This document shows, piece by piece, positions 29,217 through 38,357 of a stretch of DNA of 64,000 bases. Both the position numbers and the translations under genes were made by a program. This DNA comes from an uncultured Lachnospiraceae bacterium (GTDB taxonomy: Bacteria; Bacillota; Clostridia; Lachnospirales; Lachnospiraceae): the NCBI GenBank assembly GCA_947175055.1, contig CAMWLJ010000003.1, positions 1 through 64,000 on the forward strand. Direction: 5' to 3'. Within the stretch, counting starts at the first letter, position 1. Each line of letters opens with the position of its first letter. The notes beneath the pieces were generated by a model, which worked only from the letters and a program-made list of their open reading frames with translations, made no database searches and was not told the origin of the DNA.

Positions 29217-30137
29217 TTACGCCAGTACATCCCCCACTGCGATCTTCCTTACACTCTCGTAGCGGTCGATCAGCAGAGAACCGTCCACTGTGCGCACCAC
29301 CGGCTTGCCGTCAAAAATATCGATCACTTCTCCCGGCGCATACGCCGAGAAGTCGATCATCTCATCAAAGGGATGGGCTTCCCACACAGTCACTTTATCC
29401 TCCCCGATCATGGCATAAGCTCCCGGAAAAGGAGCCGCCACGCCGCGGATCAGGTTATAAATATCCCGTGTTCTCCCTCTGAAGTCAATCTTCCCGTCCG
29501 CTGCCGTACGCTTATCATACCAGGAATCATAGTCCTTCGTCTCCGTACGGATCACGATGCTATCTTCCGCATAAGCTTTCAGCAGTTTCCTGATCAGATT
29601 CTTGGAACAGATCATATTCTTATACTGTGCCGTCCGGATATCGTCGTGTTGTGTGATAGAGAACATTTCCGTGGCAAATATGTTAGGGCTGTCGGCTTTC
29701 TCATCGTAGCGGAACATATTCAGGTTAAACCGCGTATCCCCCAATATGATCGACCAGTTAAGCGGCGAGCGGCCCCTTCCAAAAGGCAGATAGCCGCAGT
29801 TTCCATGGAATCCATATATCCCATACCGGAAGGCATCCAGCACGGAAGGCGGTATCAATCTCTGCCATCCCATGGATATCCCGATATCAAACTCGTTCTC
29901 CCGCATAAACTTCTGGGTCTTCTCATCCGTCAGGAAATAACTGTCCGCTTCATGCACCGGTATCCCGTATTTTTCCGTAAGGATCGACAGCCCTTTATAT
30001 CCCGATACCTGGTTCTTCTTCGTCACCTCCGGACTGATCGTGATCACCAGATCCACCGGGCAGATCTGTCCCTGAATAAATTCCACAATATTCTCCGAAG
30101 TATCCTTTACTCCGAACACTACTACTTTGTATTTCAT
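29217..30137 (-). CDS. Formyltransferase family protein (possible sugar N-formyltransferase)
   Basis: GFHGNCGYLPFGRGRSPLNWSIILGDTRFNLNMFRYDEKADSPNIF and C-terminal Fmt-like domain (DGKIDFRGRTRDIYNLIRGVAAPFPGAYA). Confidence 0.85.
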   Translation of the reverse strand: MKYKVVVFGVKDTSENIVEFIQGQICPVDLVITISPEVTKKNQVSGYKGLSILTEKYGIPVHEADSYFLTDEKTQKFMRENEFDIGISMGWQRLIPPSVLDAFRYGIYGFHGNCGYLPFGRGRSPLNWSIILGDTRFNLNMFRYDEKADSPNIFATEMFSITQHDDIRTAQYKNMICSKNLIRKLLKAYAEDSIVIRTETKDYDSWYDKRTAADGKIDFRGRTRDIYNLIRGVAAPFPGAYAMIGEDKVTVWEAHPFDEMIDFSAYAPGEVIDIFDGKPVVRTVDGSLLIDRYESVRKIAVGDVLA

Positions 30138-30167
30138 ACTTTCCTCCATGCCGAAGCAGTTTTCCGG

Positions 30168-31106
30168 TCACAAACCCTGCTTCCTTTCCGGTCCTATATA
30201 ATGTTCATAGAGATAATCCTGCATATTCACATACTCCTGCACCCTGTCGTAATTGTCCAGCACTGCCGGCAGCATCGCCTCATACCTCTCCTGTGTACAC
30301 TCCCTGATCTTTTGTCTGGCCCCTTCCAAGTCCGGCCCGTCAAGCAGGATCATACCCTCCCCATTGAAAAACTCCGTGATTTTACGCGCTCCCAGATATA
30401 CTGGGACGGTCTGCGCCGCCAGACAGCTTGTAAGACGCTCGGAAAAATAGTAATCGGATACATCGTTCTCAATGATCAGTGAGAACCGGTACCTGTCCAG
30501 AGTCTCGTCCACGCTCTCCACATACGTCCCGCCGTCAAACTTTCCGAAAGTATCCGCCAGCCCTTCCGCCTTACACATTCTGGCAAGTTCCAGTCGGAAC
30601 CTGTGCAGCTCGCACATGACTTTATCGGAGGACAGGATCGATATATCCTTATCCTTTGTCAAGGAAAGTCCTTCCCGCATCTCCCGGTTCCAGATACCTG
30701 CCGCAACAGGATAGAATCTTGCATTCTCGATCTCGTTCAGGATCCGCTCATCATAGGTGAAGATATACTTAAACTCCTTCTCCAACCCTTTATGCTTATG
30801 GAATACCTCATAATCCTGCGGCACGATGGTCCGTGACTCCGTCAGCATCCCGTATTTCACCAGCGGTCTTCCCAGCGTCTTCGTCATCACCTCCGGACCG
30901 TAGAAATGCGTATCCAGCCCGTAATTATACCTGTCCCAGAAGAAATACTTCCCTTCATGCCCAAAAGGGGCATGCTGCGAGTGCCTGTTTTTAATAAAAT
31001 AGGTCTCCAGAAGCTGCCCCTCTGCATTATAGATCCGCGGCATCGTGCCGTCAATCTCATATTCTCTGGCAATCTGAATACGTTGCCTCCCTAATTTCAA
31101 CTCCAT
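30168..31106 (-). CDS. GT10-like (alpha-1,3-fucosyltransferase family) glycosyltransferase
   Basis: YRFSLIIENDVSDYYFSERLTSCLAAQTVPVYLGARKITEFFN matches the GT10 donor-site motif. Confidence 0.75.
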   Translation of the reverse strand: MELKLGRQRIQIAREYEIDGTMPRIYNAEGQLLETYFIKNRHSQHAPFGHEGKYFFWDRYNYGLDTHFYGPEVMTKTLGRPLVKYGMLTESRTIVPQDYEVFHKHKGLEKEFKYIFTYDERILNEIENARFYPVAAGIWNREMREGLSLTKDKDISILSSDKVMCELHRFRLELARMCKAEGLADTFGKFDGGTYVESVDETLDRYRFSLIIENDVSDYYFSERLTSCLAAQTVPVYLGARKITEFFNGEGMILLDGPDLEGARQKIRECTQERYEAMLPAVLDNYDRVQEYVNMQDYLYEHYIGPERKQGL

Positions 31107-31155
31107 ACCCGCACCCCACGTCGATCAAGCTATCATTATTTATAGCCACTGTCAT

Positions 31156-31189
31156 TTAATTAATCCGGTACATGGCGTCTGCCGTTTTA
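31156..31189. repeat. 34-bp dispersed intergenic repeat, copy 1
   Basis: ttaattaatccggtacatggcgtctgccgtttta; 28/34 identical to 45068-45101. Confidence 0.5.
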
Positions 31190-31266
31190 TGTTTCTTCTG
31201 AGGACTGTTGCGTCTGGAACCGCCTTGTCACTCTAACCTACATGATTCCGCTCCGCGGAATCTCAA

Positions 31267-31320
31267 AATCCAAAGACAAACAAGTTTGTCTGGGAGAATG
31301 CCCGTTTTCTGGGCATTCTC
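31267..31320. repeat. 54-bp two-hairpin dispersed repeat, copy 2
   Basis: aatccaaagacaaacaagtttgtctgggagaatgcccgttttctgggcattctc; compare 12237-12290. Confidence 0.8.
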
Positions 31321-31327
31321 TTAAACA

Positions 31328-32317
31328 TTAACCAAGATACTCCTTATACCAGTCGATCGCCAGCCCGATCCCTTTCTCAAAGTCATACTCGGGATCGTAC
31401 CCCAGAAGTTCCTTTGCCTTATTGATATCCGCGTTGGAATCCCGCACGTCCCCTTTACGCGGAGGCCCGAAGTTTGGCTTGACATCTTTGCCTAAGGCCT
31501 CACAGAGGTACTTATAGATATCGAGCAGGAAGAGCCTGCCGCCTGCACCGATATTAAACGCCTGCCCGGCTGCATCCCCTGATGCCTTACACGCCCGCAG
31601 ATTCGCCTCGATCACATTGTCTATATACGTGAAATCCCTGGACTGCATCCCGTCACCATTGATCGTAGGCACCTCGCCGTGCAGAAGCTGCTTAATAAAT
31701 TTGGGGATCACCGCAGCATACATCCCGTTGGGATCCTGTCTGCGCCCAAACACATTGAAATACCGCAGCCCATAAGTGTCCAACCCGTACAGCTCCTTAT
31801 ACAGACGTCCATACTCCTCATCTACCTTCTTGGTCAGCGCATAGGGAGACAATACCTGTCCTTCTACGCCTTCTTTCTTCGGCAGCTGCGTCGAGTCCCC
31901 ATAGACCGACGAGCTGGAAGCGTACACGAACTTCTTCACGCCACACACCCTGGCCGCTTCCATCATGTTCAGCGTACCGCGTATGTTGATCTCCTCATAC
32001 AGAAGCGGCATCTCAATACTGCGCGGCACACTTCCCCACGCCGCCTGATTGAGCACATAGTCCACACCTTCCATCGCCTTCTTGCAAGTTTCCAGGTCTC
32101 TGATATCCCCTTTTATAAAAGTAAATCTCTCATTTGCGATGAGCGGTTCAATATTCTCATATTTGCCCGTAGACAGATCGTCCAGGCAGCGCACCGTATA
32201 GCCCATATCGATCAGCGCCTCACAGAGATTAGACCCGATAAATCCGGCGCCGCCGCCTACCAGAAACACACTGCCGTCCTCAAATTTAATATCTCGATAA
32301 CCCATATCTATCACCAT
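31328..32317 (-). CDS. NAD-dependent epimerase (UDP-GlcNAc/GlcNAcA 4-epimerase, WbpP/TviC type)
   Basis: VFLVGGGAGFIGSNLCEALIDMGYTVRCLDDLSTGKYENI; YASSSSVYGDSTQLPKKE; YxxxK YALTKK. Confidence 0.88.
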   Translation of the reverse strand: MVIDMGYRDIKFEDGSVFLVGGGAGFIGSNLCEALIDMGYTVRCLDDLSTGKYENIEPLIANERFTFIKGDIRDLETCKKAMEGVDYVLNQAAWGSVPRSIEMPLLYEEINIRGTLNMMEAARVCGVKKFVYASSSSVYGDSTQLPKKEGVEGQVLSPYALTKKVDEEYGRLYKELYGLDTYGLRYFNVFGRRQDPNGMYAAVIPKFIKQLLHGEVPTINGDGMQSRDFTYIDNVIEANLRACKASGDAAGQAFNIGAGGRLFLLDIYKYLCEALGKDVKPNFGPPRKGDVRDSNADINKAKELLGYDPEYDFEKGIGLAIDWYKEYLG

Positions 32318-32337
32318 GCTCCTTTCTTAACATGCAG

Positions 32338-33825
32338 TCATCTTCTTTTCTTTGTATCCATAAACTTTGTGATCCCTGCAGTCTGCATCCATTCCCGTAG
32401 CAGCAAAAACCCTGCCGTGTAGAAGATGGAAAACCCATAGATCATATAACGGGAAAGACACATGATCGTAAGCGAAGTAGCGCACACGTTGGCTGCAATG
32501 AACAAAAGCGCTATACCCATGGTACACGCAGCATCACTTTTCTTAAATATGACCGTCTGCCAGAGTGCAAGACCTGCTGCCCCCGCATAAAGCAGAAGCG
32601 CGATCTGGTTGATCAGCGGATGTACCACCGCCACACTCCTGACGGCCCCGTAAGTGCACAGCAATATATAATCATAAAGCCATTGTCCGAAACATGCCGG
32701 CAGCAGCTTCTTAAGCATCCTGCCCGCCATCTCATCCGACATGCTGCTCTGCTGGTAGTAATCCACCTTGCCCAATCCGAAATAATAGACCGACAGACCG
32801 GACTCCAGCACCTGGAATTTCAGCAGATCATGATGCTGTTCCAAATGCTCTGCGCGCTCTCTGAAGGTGTCGCCGCCGTACTTGTAATTCGCCCCGAGCG
32901 CATCCGCCTCATCGTAAAAGCGTTCAAAGAATTCTCTCTCCAGACTGCCTTCTTCAAACACACTGCCGTCCTCTCTGTCGCAGGCGTAGATCACATTGGT
33001 CAGCGTATTGACCTGTCCATAGGTATTTCCCATAAAATACCCCGTAACCGCATAATTATACACATGCACCGTCAGGCTGCGCAGTCCGAATACCAGGATC
33101 ACTGCAGCGACCGGACACGCCAAACGCCCTGCCTTCTTCAAAAAAGACCGTCTGCCACCAGGCCGCGTAGCTGTTGTGAGGCTGTTCCTCTCCGCTTTTC
33201 CCTGCCAAAGCATCTGTACGATGCTCTGCAGAAGCACCGCCACCATCCACACCAGGATCGTCGTCATCATCTGCCCCCTGGTCATCGACAGCAGGAAGGC
33301 AAAGAGCAGGCTAAGCACCTGGTCCCTTCTTCTATGCTCGAACAGCATCCGCAGCAGGAAATACAGGAAAAAATGAAACAGCGGAATACACAGCGCCTCG
33401 CTCATGACCGAATTTTCCAGAAAAATGTGCAGTGCAGATACATATCTCGTCATCAGGTGGGGCACGATCTGCAGCAGGACGACAACCAACTCTTCCCAGA
33501 GCCGGAGTTTAAAACGCTTCCCTATATATTCGGAAAACACCCAGATGCCCACCGCCGTCAATATATTCTGCGCTGCGGCCACCACCGTCAGATACCCTTC
33601 GCCAAACAGCACCCGGAAAAAAGCAAGAAACAGAGGATACAGAGGTTCCCTGTGTATATGCATGGCGATATACTGCTCAGAGTCATTGTAAACTCCAACG
33701 CCCCAGGCCGCAAGCATTCCCAGGAAAAATGCCAGCAGGCCGCCTAAAATACACCATGATCCGATCCGTCTCTTCTTCAATCCTGCACCCCCATGCAACC
33801 TTGATACAGATTTCCTTTCACTCAC
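32338..33825 (-). CDS. Polytopic membrane protein, possible GT-C glycosyltransferase
   Basis: 495 aa, many TM helices, NDSEQYIAMHIHREPLYPLFLAFFRVLFG acidic loop typical of GT-C-like proteins. Confidence 0.6.
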   Translation of the reverse strand: MSERKSVSRLHGGAGLKKRRIGSWCILGGLLAFFLGMLAAWGVGVYNDSEQYIAMHIHREPLYPLFLAFFRVLFGEGYLTVVAAAQNILTAVGIWVFSEYIGKRFKLRLWEELVVVLLQIVPHLMTRYVSALHIFLENSVMSEALCIPLFHFFLYFLLRMLFEHRRRDQVLSLLFAFLLSMTRGQMMTTILVWMVAVLLQSIVQMLWQGKAERNSLTTATRPGGRRSFLKKAGRLACPVAAVILVFGLRSLTVHVYNYAVTGYFMGNTYGQVNTLTNVIYACDREDGSVFEEGSLEREFFERFYDEADALGANYKYGGDTFRERAEHLEQHHDLLKFQVLESGLSVYYFGLGKVDYYQQSSMSDEMAGRMLKKLLPACFGQWLYDYILLCTYGAVRSVAVVHPLINQIALLLYAGAAGLALWQTVIFKKSDAACTMGIALLFIAANVCATSLTIMCLSRYMIYGFSIFYTAGFLLLREWMQTAGITKFMDTKKRR

Positions 33826-33837
33826 AAGTGAAAATGC

Positions 33838-35154
33838 TTACAATCTCCAATACAGATAATCTTCTGTCAGATATTCTTTTCTGTCCAACAGTCCTTTAAT
33901 ATCCAATAATACTTTTCGTTTATGTGCGGCATTATAGAAGCCATCTATATCCGCCCTGCCAAATTTCAGGAACTCATCATGGGCCACCGCTATGATCACG
34001 GCATCCATATCGTGAACGTCCTCCAGATGCTGGAACGTAATACCGTACAGGCGCTCCGCTTCCTCCGCATCCGCTGCCGGATCGACAACGACAGGGACAA
34101 TGCCAAACTCTCCCAGCTCCTTATAGATATCGATCACCTTCGTATTTCTCGTATCGGGACAGTTCTCCTTAAAAGTAAACCCTAAGATCGCCACCCGCGC
34201 ATGCCTGACAGGAATGCTTACTTTGATCAAGCTCTTCACCAGACTCTCCGCCACATACTTGCCCATATCGTCATTGATACGACGGCCTGACAGTATGATC
34301 TTGGAATGGTATCCCAGCTCTTCCGCCTTATAAGTCAGATAATAAGGATCCACCCCGATGCAGTGGCCGCCCACCAGCCCTGGCATGAATTGCAGGAAAT
34401 TCCATTTCGTCCCGGCTGCCTCCAACACTGCTTTCGTGTCGATGCCCATCTTGTGGAAGATCATGGAAAGCTCATTCATAAAGGCAATATTGATATCCCG
34501 CTGGCTGTTCTCTATCACCTTGGCAGCCTCCGCCACTTTAATGGATTCAGCGCGGTATACACCGGCCTCCACCACCAACTCATAGACTTTGGCTACCGTA
34601 TCAAGCGTCTCCTCATCCATACCGGATACGATCTTCGTGATCGTCTCCAGCCTGTGCACCTTATCGCCGGGATTGATCCGTTCCGGCGAATAACCGATCT
34701 TAAAATCAACCCCGCAGGTAAGTCCTGATTCCTTCTCCAGGATCGGAACACAGATGTCCTCCGTAACACCCGGATAGACTGTGGATTCAAATACCACTAC
34801 CGACCCTTTCGTCAGATTCTGTCCCAGAATCCGGCTGGCTCCCTCCACCGGCGTTAAATCCGGCGTATGATCACGGTTGACCGGCGTGGGCACCGCTACG
34901 ATGTGGAACTTCGCTTCCCGCAGCTTCGCTGCATCCGCCGTAAATTCCACCGTCGTACTTTTGATCACCTCATCTCCCACTTCATTGGTCGGATCAATGC
35001 CATCCTTATACATCTGGATTTTCTTCTCGTTGAGGTCAAACCCGATCACCTTGATCTTCCTTGCAAAGGCAACCGCGATCGGCATCCCCACATAACCCAG
35101 ACCAATCAGAGAAAGTTTCTCTTCACCATTTACTATCTTCTCATACAGATCCAT
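33838..35154 (-). CDS. Nucleotide sugar dehydrogenase (TviB/WbpO-like UDP-HexNAc dehydrogenase)
   Basis: KLSLIGLGYVGMPIAVAFARKIKVIGFDLNEKKIQMYKDGIDPTNEV; GLVGGHCIGVDPYYLTYKAEELGYHSKII. Confidence 0.93.
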   Translation of the reverse strand: MDLYEKIVNGEEKLSLIGLGYVGMPIAVAFARKIKVIGFDLNEKKIQMYKDGIDPTNEVGDEVIKSTTVEFTADAAKLREAKFHIVAVPTPVNRDHTPDLTPVEGASRILGQNLTKGSVVVFESTVYPGVTEDICVPILEKESGLTCGVDFKIGYSPERINPGDKVHRLETITKIVSGMDEETLDTVAKVYELVVEAGVYRAESIKVAEAAKVIENSQRDINIAFMNELSMIFHKMGIDTKAVLEAAGTKWNFLQFMPGLVGGHCIGVDPYYLTYKAEELGYHSKIILSGRRINDDMGKYVAESLVKSLIKVSIPVRHARVAILGFTFKENCPDTRNTKVIDIYKELGEFGIVPVVVDPAADAEEAERLYGITFQHLEDVHDMDAVIIAVAHDEFLKFGRADIDGFYNAAHKRKVLLDIKGLLDRKEYLTEDYLYWRL

Positions 35155-35190
35155 TCTTTCCTCCATTCCTTTTCCCTATGTTATATCACA

Positions 35191-36282
35191 TCAGCCCTGT
35201 TCCCGCAGAATCTTTCCTACTTCATCCATATACTCTCCGGTCACCAGTCTTCTGTCAAATTCTTTCTCCATCTTCTCACGGCTTCTGCGTCCCATGGCTG
35301 CCCGCTCCTCCACAGACAGCGCGATAAACTTCTCCATTGCCCGGATCAGCTCCTGTCCGTTTCCCGGCGTAAACCCGAATCCGGTCCGGCCTTCCTCAAA
35401 TGCTTCCAGACACCCGCTGATCCTAGAAGCTATGACAGGTCTGCCCGTAGCCGCGCCCTCGATCAGTGCATTGGACATCCCCTCGTGGAAGGAAGCGACC
35501 ACGATCGCGCTGGCCGCCGCCAGATACGGATGCACCTCCGTGTGGAAACCAAGCTGCCGGACAACACCCTGCCGCTCCAACTCATTAAGCATGTCCTGAT
35601 AGTCCTCGTCGCAGTAGCCCAGTATGTCAAAGAAGACCCGATCGCTATGCAGCGCCTTCGCAGCCTCGATATACTCCAAGATCCCGCGCTCCTTCATAAC
35701 CCTTCCCACAAAGAGAAAATGTGTCTCGTCTCCCGTCGGGTATTCCTCATAATGGTGCCGCTCTAAGTTCACCCCGGAACCCATGACCATGCGCGTCTTC
35801 TTTGCCGTGATGCCATATCCCCGGAAGATACTGCGATTCTCCTCATTCTGGAAGAACACGCAAGCCGCCTTCCGCATCCCCATACGGTACAACGTGATCA
35901 CCAGCCGCAAGAAGATCCCTTTCCGGTCAAAAGCACCGCCTAAGCCCGTGATCGTCGTAATATAGGGAATCCTCCGCATCCCGGCTGCAAAACCCCCGTA
36001 AATATTCGGCTTGATCGTGTAGGTAACCACAAGATCCGGTCTGATCGTACGCATCATCTTGCTGTATGTGCGGTACAACTTCAGATCCTCCAGCGGGTTG
36101 ATCCCTCTGCGGTTGATCGCCGTCTTAACGATCTTGCAGCCCTCCGCCGCCAGTTCCTTCTCCTTCACGTCGTCTGGCATACTCACGTAGACCTGATACT
36201 TTTCCAGCAGTGCCTTCACGAATTCATTCCGGAAGTCATACAATCCTCCCGAAGAGTTGATCAAGATCAATACTTTTTTCAT
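35191..36282 (-). CDS. Glycosyltransferase family 4
   Basis: LINSSGGLYDFRNEFVKALLEKYQVYVSMPDD; VASFHEGMSNALIEGAATGRPVIASRISGCLEAF. Confidence 0.92.
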   Translation of the reverse strand: MKKVLILINSSGGLYDFRNEFVKALLEKYQVYVSMPDDVKEKELAAEGCKIVKTAINRRGINPLEDLKLYRTYSKMMRTIRPDLVVTYTIKPNIYGGFAAGMRRIPYITTITGLGGAFDRKGIFLRLVITLYRMGMRKAACVFFQNEENRSIFRGYGITAKKTRMVMGSGVNLERHHYEEYPTGDETHFLFVGRVMKERGILEYIEAAKALHSDRVFFDILGYCDEDYQDMLNELERQGVVRQLGFHTEVHPYLAAASAIVVASFHEGMSNALIEGAATGRPVIASRISGCLEAFEEGRTGFGFTPGNGQELIRAMEKFIALSVEERAAMGRRSREKMEKEFDRRLVTGEYMDEVGKILREQG

Positions 36283-37265
36283 CAGGGTACCATCTCCACT
36301 CCGTTCATATCACGAACCGCAATCTCATTATACTTCATCATACATATATTCTCTTCATAACTTCCGACCGCCACCTCATTCTCCTGCCCTGCCAGATTGC
36401 GGATGACCGCCGCCGGCATATTGACACCGCAGGCATAAGCATGCGGATAACCGCCGCCAAACCGCGGATTCACCTCGGAAAGATAGAACTTTCCGTCGAT
36501 CTCAAACAGGTCGATATCGATCATGCCCCGGAACCCGCATTCCTCTACGAATGCCCGGATCATGGCAAACAGATCTTCATTTTTAACGGAAACGGATTTG
36601 TCCGTCTCTCCCGCCCGCATCTTGATCTTCTTTTTGACAAAGATAGAGGTGCATTTGCCGCTTATCATGTCAATATACACATCCGCACCGTACTCCTGCC
36701 CGTCCATATATTCCTGGATCATCAGGCCGTCGTCAAGCCGAAACAGCAGATCTACCTCTTCCCGGCTGCTCACCTTATTGATGTTGATGCTGGCGCTCCC
36801 CTTGATCGGTTTCACGAACACAGGATAGGAGATCTCTCCCGCCTCAACAGCCCTGTAGAAAGCTTCCCTGTCCACGAAACATTTCCCGGTGGGGATCTGC
36901 ATCCGGCACAGCATCTGATACATTCTGAATTTATCCAGACAAGTCTCCGTCAGATCATAGTCCGAAACGATCGGCACCGTGCCGATCTCCAGAAACCGCT
37001 CCCTCTCCTTGGCCAAAAGACTCAGCTCCGGATCGATCAGCGAGAACACGCCGTCTATGTGTTCCTCCCTGCAGATCTCCAGAATACACTCCAGATAGCC
37101 GGGCGCCGTGATCCGCGGCACCAGATAGAACTTGTCCGCGTCATAGACCGCCGGTGCCAGATTGCTGCAGTCCGTCGCCACGACTTTGCCTTCCTCCCCC
37201 ACTTCTTTCTTGAAGTACTGTACGACTTTATTTCTCGTTCCGGCACTCAATATCAATAGATTCAT
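36282..37265 (-). CDS. ATP-grasp ligase (CarB-like)
   Basis: VFVKPIKGSASININKVSSREEVDLLF...MIQEYMDGQEYGADVYID...MIDIDLFEIDGKFYLSEVNPRFGGGYPHAY. Confidence 0.88.
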   Translation of the reverse strand: MNLLILSAGTRNKVVQYFKKEVGEEGKVVATDCSNLAPAVYDADKFYLVPRITAPGYLECILEICREEHIDGVFSLIDPELSLLAKERERFLEIGTVPIVSDYDLTETCLDKFRMYQMLCRMQIPTGKCFVDREAFYRAVEAGEISYPVFVKPIKGSASININKVSSREEVDLLFRLDDGLMIQEYMDGQEYGADVYIDMISGKCTSIFVKKKIKMRAGETDKSVSVKNEDLFAMIRAFVEECGFRGMIDIDLFEIDGKFYLSEVNPRFGGGYPHAYACGVNMPAAVIRNLAGQENEVAVGSYEENICMMKYNEIAVRDMNGVEMVP

Positions 37266-37347
37266 AAACAGTCCCGTTCCTTTCACCAAACAGTTCCCAC
37301 TGCAATATTTCCACCTGGAAAAAGCATTTCAACCTCAAAGAACCGCC

Positions 37348-38307
37348 CTACAGACAGGATGCAGACAACCTGTCGAAAAAGAGCGGGCCGCCTCCCGTAT
37401 GAATAAACAAGATCTTCCTGTCCCTTATCTGATTTTCTTTCAGATAAGCAAGCATCCCGTGAAACGCCTTGCCGACATAAGTAGTATCCATCGGGATACC
37501 TTCCCGCTGCATCACAAAGTCAATGGTCTCTTCAACCTCTTTCGTATACCTGCCATAGCCGCCGCACCGGTAAGCATCCGTAAAGATGAGCTTTTCTTCC
37601 CGGTAAAGCGTCTCAAACTGTTCATCCAGATATTGCCGGATACTGTCTCTCACAACGCCCCGGCCTCTCTCCTCTTCTCTGGCAATGCTGATCCCTATGA
37701 TCTGCCGATCCTGCTCACCGGACAGCAGCTGCCCGCACACCAGGCCTGCCTGCGTCGCCCCGGTGCCGGAAGCATGGAAAATATAGTCAAACCGTATATT
37801 CTGCCCGCTCTCATATGCCTCGATCTCCCGGTATACCTTCCTATAGGCTTCTGTCCCCGGATTTCCATGTCCGCCGCCCTCGATAAAATAGGGCCGCTTT
37901 CCCTGGTCCCGGTATGCCTGTATTCTGCTCTCTATCGTCTTTGCCACACAAGACACCGGACACGTCTCTATCACCGCACCAAAATCACGCACCAGCCTGG
38001 TATTATTAAGTACCGTCACATTCTCCTGCGGTGAGATGATATGGCATCCAAGTCCCATGGACGCCGCCATATTGGCAATGATCCGGCAGTGGTTGGAGCT
38101 GTTGCTGCCGTATGTCATCACGATATCCGTGTCCGTCTTCCTGATCTCCCGATAGAACTCTGCCGCCTTCCTGGCCTTATTCCCGCCGAAGCTGAAAGGC
38201 ACTGTGTCGTCCCTTTTCATATAGAGACGGTTTGCCCCGTAGCTGTCCGACAATTCCTGGATACAGGTACTTTCCAGCTCCTTCTCAAATAATGGAATCT
38301 CTCTCAT
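37348..38307 (-). CDS. PLP-dependent D-cysteine desulfhydrase/ACC-deaminase-family enzyme
   Basis: NRLYMKRDDTVPFSFGGNKARKAAEF (PLP Lys in GGNK), TYGSNSSNHCRIIANMAASMGL, HASGTGATQAGL, HTGGGPLFF; SD ggagg before ATG 38307. Confidence 0.87.
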   Translation of the reverse strand: MREIPLFEKELESTCIQELSDSYGANRLYMKRDDTVPFSFGGNKARKAAEFYREIRKTDTDIVMTYGSNSSNHCRIIANMAASMGLGCHIISPQENVTVLNNTRLVRDFGAVIETCPVSCVAKTIESRIQAYRDQGKRPYFIEGGGHGNPGTEAYRKVYREIEAYESGQNIRFDYIFHASGTGATQAGLVCGQLLSGEQDRQIIGISIAREEERGRGVVRDSIRQYLDEQFETLYREEKLIFTDAYRCGGYGRYTKEVEETIDFVMQREGIPMDTTYVGKAFHGMLAYLKENQIRDRKILFIHTGGGPLFFDRLSASCL

Positions 38308-38357
38308 CCCAACCTCCATGATACACGCAGACGGCCGCCTGCCAGTCACCTTCACGC

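Noticed and set aside
28500-30482. 660-aa plus-strand ORF
   Set aside because: Antisense to GT4, formyltransferase and GT10 genes; His/Arg-rich composition typical of a shadow frame.
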